The notes under the pieces: generated by a model
Database searches by the model: none
What the model saw: only the letters and a program-made list of their open reading frames with translations
Told to the model about the DNA's origin: nothing
Program-made: the position numbers and the translations under genes
Source of the DNA: Ananas comosus
Taxonomy: Eukaryota; Streptophyta; Magnoliopsida; Poales; Bromeliaceae
DNA length: 64,000 bases
Direction: 5' to 3'
Assembly (NCBI RefSeq): GCF_001540865.1
Contig: NC_033635.1
Coordinates: forward strand, 4,932,117 to 4,996,116
In this document: positions 1-11,437 of the stretch, piece after piece
Position numbering within the stretch: position 1 is the first letter of the stretch
Layout: every line of letters starts with the position of its first letter

Positions 1-118
1 ACGTAAATCTTAGTTTCTTCTTTCTGCATTTATTTCTTTTACCGTTCGGTCGATTTTCTCTATTTTTCGTGCATCCTTGTTGGTAGCACATGACGGACGA
101 TCCATCCGGTTCCCAACA
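1..118 (+). repeat. 3' part of a Ty1/copia LTR (copy 1)
   Basis: This stretch is identical to 2928-3045, the end of the LTR at 2242-3045. It ends in CCCAACA, the CA terminus, followed by two bases and the primer binding site. The rest of the LTR lies outside the window. Confidence 0.9.
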
Positions 119-120
119 AG

Positions 121-132
121 TGGTATCAGAGC
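121..132 (+). other. Retrotransposon primer binding site (copy 1)
   Basis: The sequence tggtatcagagc is the usual plant copia primer binding site, complementary to the 3' end of initiator methionine tRNA. It lies two bases after the LTR end. Confidence 0.9.
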
Positions 133-155
133 GTAAGGTTCGTGCTACATCAGAG

Positions 156-1961
156 ATGTCGAAAGTCTCGTCTTCTAAGTTTGAGGTGGAGAAATTTGAC
201 GGTAAAGAAAACTTCGATCTCTGGCAGAGAAGAGTGAAAGCCCTTCTGGTTCAACAGGGCCTTCATAAGGCATTGCTCGGAAAATCGAAAAAGCCGACAT
301 CGATGAGCGACGAAGATTGGGAGGATATTAATCTGCAAGCGGTGAATACAATTATATTGTGTCTAGCAGATGAAGTGATGTATAACGTAATGGATGAAGA
401 AACTACAGTCGGCATGTGGGACAAGCTAGAGAAGCTGTACATGACCAAAAGCCTCTCGAACGTGCTGTACCTAAAGCAAAAATTATATGGACTACGCATG
501 AAGGAAGGTACGGCAATAACGGAACACTTGAACACCTTTAATAAATTATTGCGGATTTGCTAAGCATTAATGTCAAGGTTGACGAGGACGATAAGGCGTT
601 GATTTTTCTTACATCACTTCCGTCGTCCTACAATCACTTGGTGATCACCATACTGTACGGGAAGCAAACTCTAAAGATGGAAGATGTTACATCGACACTT
701 TTATCTGAAGAGATCAGGTTGCAGGCGAGTACCGAAGAAAGCAGTGCAGGTTTGGTCGTAAATGATACAAGTGGAGGAAGGGGACGATCAAGCGAACGTG
801 ATGCAGGTAAAGGAAGATCCCGTTCCAAGTCAAAATCGAAAAAGGTGAAGTGTTACTTCTGTAGAAAAAAGGGCCACATGAAAAAGAACTGCGAAAAGAG
901 GAAGGCTTGGCTGCGAAATCAGAATTCCTCTGCAGATACGGCGAGCGTAGCGAGTGATTCCGGTCAGGACGTCTTGACGGTTACAACAGATTTTGACTCT
1001 CACGGTGACTGGATATTAGATTCTGGTTGTTCTTATCACATGTCTCCAAACAGGTCTTTATTTGATACTTATAAGTCTTGTGAAGGCAGTAGTGTTATGA
1101 TGGGTAATCGCACTAATTGCAAGATGGTCGATATCGGAACAGTAAAAATAAAGATGTTTGATGGTGTGGTGAGGACGTTAACGGATGTGAGACACATTCC
1201 GGATCTCAGGTTAAATCTTATATCACTTGGTACTCTTGACTCTACTGGCTGTTCTATTAGCATTTCAGGTGGAGTTGTCAAGGTTAAAAAGGGTACCATG
1301 GTCGTCATGAAGGGAGAGAAGAAAGGGAATCTGTATAGGCTGATCGGCGAGTCGGTGATTGGAGGTGTTGCGGTAACATCCCCAGAAGATCATGATGCTG
1401 ATGATACGGAGCTCTGGCACATGAGATTAGCCCACATGAGTGAAAAAGGGATGTTGGAACTGCATAAAAGGGGAGTACTTAAAGGTATTAAATCCTGTAA
1501 ACTTAATTTCTGCAAATATTGTTTATTTGGAAAACAGAAAAGGTTGAGTTTCAGGACATCCAGTCATAAAAGCAAAAGTATACTTGAGTACATCCATGCG
1601 GACGTGTGGGGACCGGCTCCGGTGACTTCGAAAGGTGGTGCACGATATTTTATTACATTTATCGATGATTTCTCTCGTAAGGTTTGGGTATTCTTCATGA
1701 AGGAAAAGTCTGAGGCATTTATAAAGTTCAGACATTGGAAGAGTGAGGTGGAGAAACAAACTGGGAAGCAGGTCAAGGTTCTTCGAACGGACAATGGTGA
1801 AGAGTTCACTTCTCGGGAGTTTAAGAAATTCTGCAAGGATGAAGGTATTGTACGTCATTACACGGTTCCAGGTACTGCACAGCAGAATGGGGTAGCAGAA
1901 AGGATGAACCGGACATTGCTAGAACGTGCCAGATCCATAAGGTTATGTGCAGATTTGCCAA
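156..1961 (+). pseudogene. Ty1/copia gag-pol, truncated copy 1 (gag, protease, integrase)
   Basis: Broken gag-pol polyprotein of a TNT1-like copia element. In order: a gag domain starting at the ATG at 156 (MSKVSSSKFEVEKF; an in-frame ATG at 90 lies inside the LTR and is less likely), a CX2CX4HX4C zinc knuckle at 851-892 (CYFCRKKGHMKKNC), the protease motif LDSG near 1017, a pre-integrase zinc region (LWHMRLAH, then CKYC) and the integrase core with HADVWG, TDNGEEF and QQNGVAERMNRTLLERA, which hold the expected D, D and E. A one-base frameshift at about 551 separates gag from the rest. At 1961 the element stops abruptly and joins the middle of a MITE, so reverse transcriptase, RNase H and the 3' LTR are absent. 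Every base up to 1048 equals 2928-3975. Confidence 0.93.
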
Positions 1962-2241
1962 ATTTATCCCTCTGATTTATTACCATTATAGTACTATTTA
2001 TTTTCTAACAGAAAATAAATAAAATTATATTTCTATTATTACAAATATGTCTCTCCAAAAGCCCAATTATTAAAATTATGAAGAAATGTCCTCCAAAAAA
2101 TTTCCAAAGATTTTCTTCTTCCTTTCTACCATTACAAATAATATAAAAGTGATAAAAAGATCAATTTAGCTCATTTACTAATCATGGGTAAGTATTTTAC
2201 GTTCCAATCGTTAACTGTTTTTTTCTAACGGATCTTAATAA
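1962..2241 (+). mobile_element. MITE half, duplicate of 6241-6520
   Basis: AT-rich DNA matching 6241-6520 base for base, as far as I could check by eye. It is the middle and one side of the palindromic MITE seen complete at 16771-17277. It ends in aataa, the target duplication in front of the LTR at 2242. Its join to copia DNA at 1961/1962 is not at a transposon end. Confidence 0.8.
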
Positions 2242-3045
2242 TGTTAAGAATATGCCTTCTTTTGAACTTGGGTTGAATCAAATTAGTTAACCCATTAAGT
2301 TGGTTTATAAAAGATGGTATAGGCTAGGACCATGGATTACATCAAATTGATTTTCAGTTTATTGGTGTAAGATTTGTGTTTATCTACACATGTCCTCTCC
2401 TAGTCTAATTAGGATTGTTGACTTGTTGACCGCACCTATATATATACATGCATGGCTATGCAACCGGGGAAGAGGCGTCATGTGTGAGAAAATTAATTAG
2501 CATCGGGCTAATTAATTCACAAGCTTCCGAGGCGTACGGCAGCAAGGAACCTAATTAATTAAGGTGGCTCCGTCCGTATGGTTAGAGAAGAAGCACCGCG
2601 TCTTTGCATGCGACGTCGGATTGGAGTCGGCAGCAGGAGCGGCGGTTCTTAACCAATTGCCTGAGCAGTTCGGATTCTTCGAAGCAACGGCATAAAGGAA
2701 TTTGGTTAGAGTTTCTATACTTCTCTAATTTGGTTCTCAGTTTTACGAAAAGCTTTTTCAGTATTTTCTTGGAGTTTTCGTTGGAACAAGAAAGGTGGGA
2801 TTCACCATAAGGTTCTTGGTTTTTTTTATCCGGAGAAGACATAAGGTGTAAGCTTATACTTCTATTTCTTCATATAGTGGAATACATCTCTCTCGCTCTC
2901 CCCGTGGACGTAAGTAATTGCCGAAACACGTAAATCTTAGTTTCTTCTTTCTGCATTTATTTCTTTTACCGTTCGGTCGATTTTCTCTATTTTTCGTGCA
3001 TCCTTGTTGGTAGCACATGACGGACGATCCATCCGGTTCCCAACA
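2242..3045 (+). mobile_element. 5' LTR of Ty1/copia element (copy 2), 804 bp
   Basis: LTR with TG start (TGTTAAGAATATG) and CA end (CCCAACA). It is preceded by aataa at 2237-2241, the same 5-bp target sequence that flanks the solo LTR at 6521-7501. It has one copy of the 58-bp unit that occurs four times in that solo LTR. Confidence 0.92.
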
Positions 3046-3047
3046 AG

Positions 3048-3059
3048 TGGTATCAGAGC
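3048..3059 (+). other. Retrotransposon primer binding site (copy 2)
   Basis: tggtatcagagc, two bases after the LTR end at 3045; complementary to the 3' end of initiator methionine tRNA. Confidence 0.92.
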
Positions 3060-3082
3060 GTAAGGTTCGTGCTACATCAGAG

Positions 3083-5442
3083 ATGTCGAAAGTCTCGTCT
3101 TCTAAGTTTGAGGTGGAGAAATTTGACGGTAAAGAAAACTTCGATCTCTGGCAGAGAAGAGTGAAAGCCCTTCTGGTTCAACAGGGCCTTCATAAGGCAT
3201 TGCTCGGAAAATCGAAAAAGCCGACATCGATGAGCGACGAAGATTGGGAGGATATTAATCTGCAAGCGGTGAATACAATTATATTGTGTCTAGCAGATGA
3301 AGTGATGTATAACGTAATGGATGAAGAAACTACAGTCGGCATGTGGGACAAGCTAGAGAAGCTGTACATGACCAAAAGCCTCTCGAACGTGCTGTACCTA
3401 AAGCAAAAATTATATGGACTACGCATGAAGGAAGGTACGGCAATAACGGAACACTTGAACACCTTTAATAAATTATTGCGGATTTGCTAAGCATTAATGT
3501 CAAGGTTGACGAGGACGATAAGGCGTTGATTTTTCTTACATCACTTCCGTCGTCCTACAATCACTTGGTGATCACCATACTGTACGGGAAGCAAACTCTA
3601 AAGATGGAAGATGTTACATCGACACTTTTATCTGAAGAGATCAGGTTGCAGGCGAGTACCGAAGAAAGCAGTGCAGGTTTGGTCGTAAATGATACAAGTG
3701 GAGGAAGGGGACGATCAAGCGAACGTGATGCAGGTAAAGGAAGATCCCGTTCCAAGTCAAAATCGAAAAAGGTGAAGTGTTACTTCTGTAGAAAAAAGGG
3801 CCACATGAAAAAGAACTGCGAAAAGAGGAAGGCTTGGCTGCGAAATCAGAATTCCTCTGCAGATACGGCGAGCGTAGCGAGTGATTCCGGTCAGGACGTC
3901 TTGACGGTTACAACAGATTTTGACTCTCACGGTGACTGGATATTAGATTCTGGTTGTTCTTATCACATGTCTCCANNNNNNNNNNNNNNNNNNNNNNNNN
4001 GATTTGCCAAAGGAGTTCTGGGCTGAAGCAGTAGATATGGCGTGCTATATTATTAATCGATCTCCCGCCACAGCAATCGAACTCAAAACACCGGAGGAAG
4101 TATGGACAGGTAAACTTGCAGATTATTCCTCCTTACGGGTCTTTGGTTGTCCTGCTTATGTCCATATCCAGAAAAATCAGCGCACAAAATTAGATTCGAA
4201 GTCAAAGCCCTGCATATTTCTTGGGTACGATATGGGTGTTAAAGGATACAAGCTGTGGGACCCTATCGCCAAGAAGAAGGTGATTAGCAGGGACGTAGTT
4301 TTTGACGAAAAAGTTATGCCGCGTAAAGATCATCAGGAGGCTCAACGTGAAGAACAGTAAAAAACTACGCAGATCCAGGTAGAGCGGCAAGAGGGTGTAG
4401 ATGATCAGGTGGAGCAGCCCCACTATCAGGATGATCATGGTACACAAAGCGATCCGATTGAAAGCACTTCGGAGGAGCCCTACTCTATCGCTAAAGGAAG
4501 GGAAAGGAGATAGATTCGTCCACCTTTACGGTACAGGTTGGAGGATATAGTATCTTATGCCTTATTAATTACATCAGATGATCCCACTTCCTATCAGGAG
4601 GCGATGCAGGACAGAGATAGTGGCAGATGGATAGCGGCTAAGAATCAGAATGAAGTGCAACAATTAAAGGATTAGTTGAGCCGAGAATTCGACATGAAGG
4701 ACCTAGGAGGTGCTAGAAAAATCCTAGGTATGGAGATCAGACGCGACCGCATACAGGGTAAGTTGTGGTTGTCGCAGAAGACATATATATGAGCTATTAT
4801 AAAGCAATTTAATATGTCAGAGGCGAAGGCGGTCAAGACTCCATTAGCCCAACACTTCAAACTTTCTGAGGAGATGTGTCCCAAGACGGATGAGGAGATT
4901 ACTTCTACGTCAAAGATACCATATGCTAGTGCAATCAGTTGCCTGATGTATGCTATGATCTGCACTAGGCCTGATCTTTCACATGCAGTTAGTATTGTCA
5001 GTCGGTATATGTCGAATCCAGGGAAACAGCACTGGGAGGCCGTGAAGTGGATTTTGCGGTATCTGAAGGGCACATCAGATAAAAGTATTCTCTACTCGAA
5101 AGATTCTGGTAATGATGAAGTGAAGGGGTTTGTAGATTCCGACTATGCGGGTGATTTGGACAAGCGTTGGTCTATTACAGATTACGTCTTTCTGCTGTGC
5201 GGCGGACCTATCATTTGGAAATCTACGTTGCAGCGCACTGTAGCCTTGTCAACTACAGAAGCGGAGTATATGGCGGAAATTGAAGCAGCTAAGGAAGCAG
5301 TCTGGCTTAGAGGCTTGGTTGGTGAACTCGGGATTGTGCAAGAAAAAATGATTATCGGTTGTGATAGTCAGAGTGCTATATGTCTCGCCAGGAATCCAGT
5401 TTACCATGGGAGGACAAAGCACATAGAAATCAAGTATCACAA
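3083..5442 (+). pseudogene. Ty1/copia gag-pol, copy 2, gap in integrase and RT core deleted
   Basis: Same polyprotein as copy 1, including the identical gag frameshift near 3478. After the gap at 3976-4000 the frame resumes in the integrase C-terminal part (KEFWAEAVDMACYIINRSP, then FGCPAYVH and CIFLGY). The reverse transcriptase core with its YVDD site is missing: near 4675 the reading jumps from the region before the RT straight to LSREFDMKDLGGARKILGM, which lies after it. RNase H is well preserved (DSDYAGD, LSTTEAEY, CDSQSAICLARNPVYH). Several stops interrupt the frame between 4360 and 4790. At 5442 the element ends at a single N and no 3' LTR follows. It cannot be autonomous. Confidence 0.92.
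3976..4000. other. Assembly gap (25 N)
   Basis: Twenty-five N. The bases on either side match copy 1 at 1048 and 1952, so by colinearity about 903 bases are missing, and copy 1 (1049-1951) carries exactly that segment. Confidence 0.97.
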
Positions 5443-5443
5443 N

Positions 5444-5655
5444 TATATATATAGTAGGATGAAAAGATTTGATAAAAAAATTCGAAATTTAGTTTCTATA
5501 TATTTCAAGTGGTACATATTATGTTCAAAGATATCGATCGTTAATTTGGAGGTTCTATCATCGAAAATAAATGAATGACAGTAAAGCCTGTTTACTAGAT
5601 AGCATTCGAGCTCAACTCTCTCTCTTTCTTTCTCTATCTATATATATATATAATA
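5444..5655 (+). mobile_element. Right half of a long inverted-repeat element
   Basis: After the N at 5443 the sequence matches the right half of the element at 43553-44098: atcgatcgttaatttggagg, a run over the TIR, then gcattcgagctcaactctct and a (CT)n/(TA)n tail. The left half is missing. Confidence 0.75.
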
Positions 5656-6130
5656 TTTTGATCAATTGACTAATTAATATTATCATTTTAAATTGATAGA
5701 ATATGATTTTAGGTGGTGAATTAGAAGTTGTGCAGTTAACATAAAAAACTTGTCTGTATCCAATGGGTGAAAGCTCCAATGGTACTGATACGCATAATCC
5801 TTTCAAAAAAAAACAACTAAAAAACTTATTTGATTTGTAAAAAATTAGCTGTGCCCGCAATTATTTATCCATCATTCATGTCAATTAGCGTCGAGATCAA
5901 CCTTTCCATTATTATTAATTATTCAAGTTACCATTCGAGTTAATACAACGGCTTCTTTCTTTCTTTATTTCTTTTCTTTTTCTTTTCTTTTTTTTTTTAC
6001 AATTGGTGATTATGTGGTCCATATATAAAAAGTGGATATTTATAGATAGCAAGATTTGATAGCGAAAACATATCTGTTCATAGTACTGTTAATTACTCTA
6101 TTTAAATATTATCTTTTTATCCTTCAAAAA
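5656..6130. other. AT-rich intergenic DNA
   Basis: I see no gene. It has a (CTTT)-rich run near 5955-5998 and otherwise AT-rich unique-looking sequence. Confidence 0.6.
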
Positions 6131-6520
6131 ATATTAGGGTTAATTTTATACAACTCTCTGTAAATATATCGTATCGCAAATGTATCCCTACAAAGTTTAA
6201 CTTTTTATATTTATTCCTATAAAAATTCAATGATATTCATATTTATCCCTCTGATTTATTACCATTATAGTACTATTTATTTTCTAACAGAAAATAAATA
6301 AAATTATATTTCTATTATTACAAATATGTCTCTCCAAAAGCCCAATTATTAAAATTATGAAGAAATGTCCTCCAAAAAATTTCCAAAGATTTTCTTCTTC
6401 CTTTCTACCATTACAAATAATATAAAAGTGATAAAAAGATCAATTTAGCTCATTTACTAATCATGGGTAAGTATTTTACGTTCCAATCGTTAACTGTTTT
6501 TTTCTAACGGATCTTAATAA

Positions 6521-7501
6521 TGTTAAGAATATGCCTTCTTTTGAACTTGGGTTGAATCAAATTAGTTAACCCATTAAGTTGGTTTATAAAAGATGGTATA
6601 GGCTAGGACCATGGATTACATCAAATTGATTTTCAGTTTATTGGTGTAAGATTTGTGTTTATCTACACATGTCCTCTCCTAGTCTAATTAGGATTGTTGA
6701 CTTGTTGACCGCACCTATATATATACATGCATGCCTATGCAACCGGTGTAGAGGCGTCATGTGTGAGAAAATTAATTAGCCCGTATGCATGCCTATGCAA
6801 CCGGTGTAGAGGCGTCATGTGTGAGAAAATTAATTAGCCCGTATGCATGCCTATGCAACCGGTGTAGAGGCGTCATGTGTGAGAAAATTAATTAGCCCGT
6901 ATGCATGCCTATGCAACCGGTGTAGAGGCGTCATGTGTGAGAAAATTAATTAGCATCGGGCTAATTAATTCACAAGCTTCCGGAGGCGTACGGCAGCAAG
7001 GAACCTAATTAATTAAGGTGGCTCCGTCCGTACGGTTAGAGAAGAAGCACCGCGTCTTTGCATGCGACGTCGGATTGGAGTCGGCAGCAGGAGCGGCGGT
7101 TCTTAACCAATTGTCTGAGCAGTTCGGATTCTTCGAAGCAACGACATAAAGGAATTTGGTTAGAGTTTTTATACTTCTCTAATTTGGTCTTCTCGGTTTT
7201 ACGAAAAGCTTTTTCGGTATTTTCTTAGAGTTTTCGTTGGAACAAGAAAGGTGGGATTCACCATAAGGTTCTTGGTTTTTTTTATCCGGAGAAGACATAA
7301 GGTATAAGCTTGTACTTCTATTTCTTCATATAGTGGAATACATCTCTCTCGCTCTCCCCGTGGACGTAGGCAATTGCCGAACTACGTAAATCTTGGTTTC
7401 TTCTTTCTGCATTTATTTCTTTTACCGTTCGGTCGATTTTCTCTATTTTTCGTGCATCCTTGTTGGTAGCACATGACGGACGATCCATCCGGTTCCCAAC
7501 A
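6521..7501 (+). mobile_element. Solo LTR of the same copia family, 981 bp
   Basis: Starts TGTTAAGAATATG and ends CCCAACA. It is flanked by the 5-bp target duplication aataa at 6516-6520 and 7502-7506, a textbook solo LTR. It is 177 bp longer than the LTR at 2242-3045: 174 bp come from three extra 58-bp units and three from small indels. Confidence 0.93.
6727..6953 (+). repeat. 58-bp tandem repeat, four units, inside LTR
   Basis: Units begin with atgcatgcctatgcaaccgg at 6727, 6785, 6843 and 6901. The LTR at 2242 has a single, slightly different unit. The repeat lies in the U3 side of the LTR, where enhancer repeats are common in copia elements; that role is inference. Confidence 0.92.
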
Positions 7502-7572
7502 AATAATATGTGAATATTTAAAAATATTAGAACTTTTATGGGAATAAATTTTTCATTGTATTGTAGTATCTT

Positions 7573-8107
7573 CATTTTTCAAATTTTATCCCGAAAATAA
7601 AAAAATGTGCATGGAAAAAAAAAATTTCATGAAAAGCTTTTCCCCCACAAAAAAATTTTTTATGCTTTTTTGTGAAAGCAAACACATCCTTAATTTTGGT
7701 AATGGAACCTGTTCAGCAGGTTCCATTACCAAAATTTTTTATTTCACCCTTTCCTTATTGATGGTCAGATTTGATTATAGTCATTGAATATATTGAAGCA
7801 TTAATTCTTCTATAATATTTCAGTGTCATTCTATGTTAGCTTAAACTATAGAAAAAGAATATATTGTTTTAAATCATTTACTAGTCCACTTATATGCACG
7901 TGTTTCAATTAATGTTTCCTTGCTAAGAGAACCTTAATTGCCGACAATATATTATAAATACCAATAAATAATAATACAAAAATATTATATTGAAATAATA
8001 TGAAGCTTAAATTTTAATGATTTAACAATTGTTTCATGTTATTGGATGTGCATATATATCCGAGTGGGAAATTGAGTACAGCAGACTCCTATCTTCATTT
8101 AATTTCT

Positions 8108-8110
<3 letters not shown>
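7573..8110. other. AT-rich intergenic DNA with a 20-bp perfect hairpin
   Basis: No gene seen. At 7692-7711 and 7717-7736 two 20-base arms are exact reverse complements with a five-base loop (ttcag). Confidence 0.7.

Positions 8111-8111
<1 letters not shown>

Positions 8112-8151
<40 letters not shown>
8112..8151. repeat. (TA)n microsatellite
   Basis: About 20 dinucleotide units directly before the terminal sequence of the element at 8153. Confidence 0.95.
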
Positions 8152-8152
<1 letters not shown>

Positions 8153-8156
<4 letters not shown>

Positions 8157-9435
8157 TAGGCTACTATACTATCTATGGTACCGGAGCTCCGGTACTATAG
8201 TCTTGTTTTCGATCTTAAGGTGTTCAAATTAACGATCCACACCGTTAAATATGATATAGGGTATGTTGGTAGCCGAAATCTACAATCCCTGACCCGGTCA
8301 AAGATCCTCCTCGGGGAGCGCGTAGGGATGCGGAATGGCTGTGGATGGTGACCCTCGAAATTTGCGCCATTCGATTGATCAAGCGATTCGGCTGACGAGG
8401 GATCAGGTCAACCGGATTCGAAACCTTTACAGCAAATTTGGTTCGGCTGGATGAGCCGAATGAACAAAAGAAGTCAGAATTTCAACCGAGGAATGAGCCG
8501 AATGGCTAATACAGCACAAGAGCTGGTCGGCCTGAAGAGCCGAACACTGCCTTCTATTGAAAGAGAATAGAGAAAGTATAGGAAAAAGGGTTTTAGTTTA
8601 CAACGGAGTAATGCCCAAAAGGCAGACAGACTTCAGGATGCTAAGTTACAGGAACTACTCTTAGGAAAAACAGTAAATGCGAGAAAGAAAGATGCAGTAA
8701 AATAAATGTGGTCTTTTGTGCGCAGGGGCGAAGACCCCTTTTTGGGATATTATTACCCTATTTATAGATAGCCCCCTCGGTCAGTTATTGTTCTTACACG
8801 ATCGGCCACTATCTCCCATATTCCGGACCACTTCTAGCCGATTGGAACCGCATGTAACTGCTTGCGGTTACCGTAACTTCCTTCAATTGGCGCGATACAC
8901 TTTTCCGGTGCTCCCGATACACGACCGAGTAGATGCTTTTGAAGGGAATATTCGCACCTAAATCTCATCCGCGCCTAATTGGCTCAACAGGGTATATGAA
9001 GTTCTTAGGAATAAAATTTTTGTTTTTTTCGACATCGTTTACTTCGTAAATAAATTATGTCAAAATAGACGGTGCAAATTGAATAATTTTTAAAATTTGA
9101 GTATAGGACTTTTAAATTCAAGATCAAGAATGTTAACCTTAATCTAGATAGTTTAAAGAATTTTCTATCAAAATTTGAAGAAATTTAGATTCTTCTACAC
9201 CGTTAAACTCCAAACTAGCCATAGTAGCCATTGAAAATTGACAATTTTGAAATGGGCTTGATATATCATAAAGTAAACTATGTCGAAAAAATATAAAATT
9301 TTATTTCTAAAAACTTTAAATATCCTAGATCAGTGTTAACGGTGTGAATCGTTGATTTGAACACCCTAAGATCGGAAAACGAGACTATAGTACCGGAGCT
9401 CCGGTACTATAGATAGTATAGTAGCCTAATTCTAT
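8153..9435. mobile_element. Long inverted-repeat TA element, 'GGTACC tip', with nested LTR
   Basis: The left end reads agaattaggctactatacta and the right end is its inverse (tagtatagtagcctaattct). The tips carry palindromes: 18 bp at 8178-8195 and a perfect 28-bp one at 9385-9412, both around ccggagctccgg. The TIRs continue inward past gatcttaaggtgttcaaatt. Without the nested LTR and one target copy the element is about 550 bp. It has no coding capacity. It sits between (TA)n tracts, consistent with insertion at TA. Confidence 0.85.
8264..8989. mobile_element. Solo LTR nested in the inverted-repeat element, 726 bp
   Basis: Starts TGTTGGTAGCCG and ends GGCTCAACA, with the 5-bp target duplication gggta at 8259-8263 and 8990-8994. 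No internal domain or primer binding site follows. A TATA-like ctatttatagata lies near 8758. Orientation and superfamily cannot be decided from the LTR alone. Confidence 0.88.
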
Positions 9436-9439
9436 ATGN

Positions 9440-9516
<77 letters not shown>
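9440..9516. repeat. (TA)n microsatellite after a single N
   Basis: About 38 units, starting just after an N at 9439. Confidence 0.95.
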
Positions 9517-9517
<1 letters not shown>

Positions 9518-9589
9518 TGAAAGCAAATAATTATTTAGGAAAAATACTGCTATACATAGAAATTCTTGTGGGGATCAATTTTGTAGAGC

Positions 9590-10130
9590 TTGGCACCTAT
9601 GCTTTTGAAAGTACGGAAGCCTTTGTGTTTGTAAGTTGTTTTCGATGAGGGGACATCCGATTCGGCGATCGGCTCTATTAGACATGATCTATACTATTAT
9701 AACTATTTAGAAATCAAATTTCATAATTTTTTGACTTCATTTGCCTAGTAAATGAGTAGGCTCAAAATGAATGGCTGAAAATAAAAAAATTCCATAAAAA
9801 ACTAGTGATAAAGGAATCAAATTTCAAATCGAAAGTATTGTTTTTACTCTTGATGTCAAGTAGAATTTTCTATTAAATATTTATATAATTTGGATACTTC
9901 TACACCGTTGAACTTTAAAAACGTGCCACATCAGCCGTTAAAATAGTCATTTTTGAGACCCTATAATCGCTTAGTAAATAACGTCGAAAAATTATGAAAT
10001 TTGGTTTCTAGATAGTTTTAATAACGTAGATTATACTTAACGGAGCCGATCGTCGAATCAAATATCCGATCATCAAAAATAATTTACAAGCACGGAGGTC
10101 CTCGTATCGAAAGTACGGGAGACGCACTCC
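9590..10130. mobile_element. Decayed long inverted-repeat TA element
   Basis: Inner arms are recognisable: tcgatgaggggacatccgat near 9643 against its rough inverse near 10050, plus the shared core phrases ctacaccgtt and gagccgatcgtcg. The outer tips are eroded, so the limits are approximate. Confidence 0.65.
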
Positions 10131-11353
10131 AATTTTGTATGTTGGACCGAGTATGGCATTGGCTTGTATGGGCTATCACTAATTTAAAAAAAATGCACAA
10201 ACAGAAAATAGCAAAAATAAAAAATAAAAAATAATTACACAAAAAAATGCGGGGATTTACGTGGTTCAATAACTTGTCTACACGGAAAAAAAATGAGAAA
10301 AATATATCTTTTATATGACAAAATTAACTACATTATAATCTCACATTTTTATATTTCTCTCAAATTAAATATAAGAGCTTTATGATTATTACTCCTTTTG
10401 TTAAATATAAAAATTTTTAACACCACTTTATATCAGCTTAAGATCATTTGTTTTACATATATAGTATGAGAGTAGGATATTCTGAGTTTCAAATCATGCC
10501 AGACTCTCAATATTATTAATTTTTTTTTATTAATAAATTCAAACCCACGTTATGACCTACAGAAAATCTATAAAAATCGTTCTCTATCAATTTAAACTTT
10601 TAGAGTACAACAATCCTCTCACATTACTTGGCCCTTAATCTCCTGTACATAACTTTTCCAAAATGCCATAGGCTTAATAAAAACAAAATTAAAATGCATC
10701 CGCGTGTTTCGTGTGTACATAAACTATACATGCATTATTCTTTTAATTAGTGCACATGCACATATAGAATGGCAATTAAAGTCAAATCGAACTACTCCAA
10801 AACGCCATAGGCTTAATAAAAATAAAATTAAAATGAGCGCATCCGCATCTTTCACGAGTAAATTAAAATGCATCCGCATCAATCATGCATGCCACTACCG
10901 TCCAAAGATGCTCATTCACGCTTAAAAGATTTGGTAGATCCTGTGCACCATGAATTAGCTGATATATATTTATATACATGTCTATTTTGTATTTTAAATT
11001 TATGGGCAAATAAATATCTTTATATTTTATACTTACATTCAAAATTTGCTACATCTAAACATTTTTTTTTTAACAAAAAAAAGCCTTGAAGCTATCAGCT
11101 ACACAATCATGTAATCCTACAGGTGGCTTTCTAATGGCCAAATCTACTGCACTTATTTTTTTTTTTTAAGAGAAAAGTTGTATGCCATTCGTTGGAAGTG
11201 TAAAATAATTAGACTTTTAACTTAAGACCTCAAATACCAATTGTCAAATTTTTTCCTACTTGTGTTAGGACGATCGATTATTGTGCTTAGTCTTAGATTT
11301 TTCCGTTTATATGGTAATAGTCTAAATGCAGAGTGACCTTAGATCTTCTCACC
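10131..11353. other. Upstream region of the polyamine oxidase gene
   Basis: No gene seen. A short direct repeat (gccataggcttaataaaa) occurs at about 10666 and 10804, each followed by similar ATGCATCCGC-like sequence. Otherwise AT-rich. Confidence 0.55.
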
Positions 11354-11362
11354 TTTATAAAT
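11354..11362 (+). promoter_or_regulatory. Probable TATA box of the polyamine oxidase gene
   Basis: tttataaat lies 76 bases before the start codon, giving a start site near 11385-11395 and a short 5' UTR that is largely (GA)n (11389-11436), a common arrangement in plant genes. Confidence 0.6.
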
Positions 11363-11437
11363 TAAAGCACCAACAATAAGTTCCACATAGAGAGAGAAAT
11401 AGAGAGAGAGAGAGAGAAATAGAGAGTGAGAGAGAAC

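Larger units (their letters stand above)
6131..7572 (+). mobile_element. Palindromic MITE hosting a solo LTR
   Basis: The left terminus gggttaattttatacaac followed by ctctgtaaatatat matches, inverted, the element at 16771-17277. The element is split at 6520 by the solo LTR and resumes at 7502 with aataatatgtgaatattt, the expected continuation. The right terminus is eroded, so the end is approximate. Confidence 0.72.
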
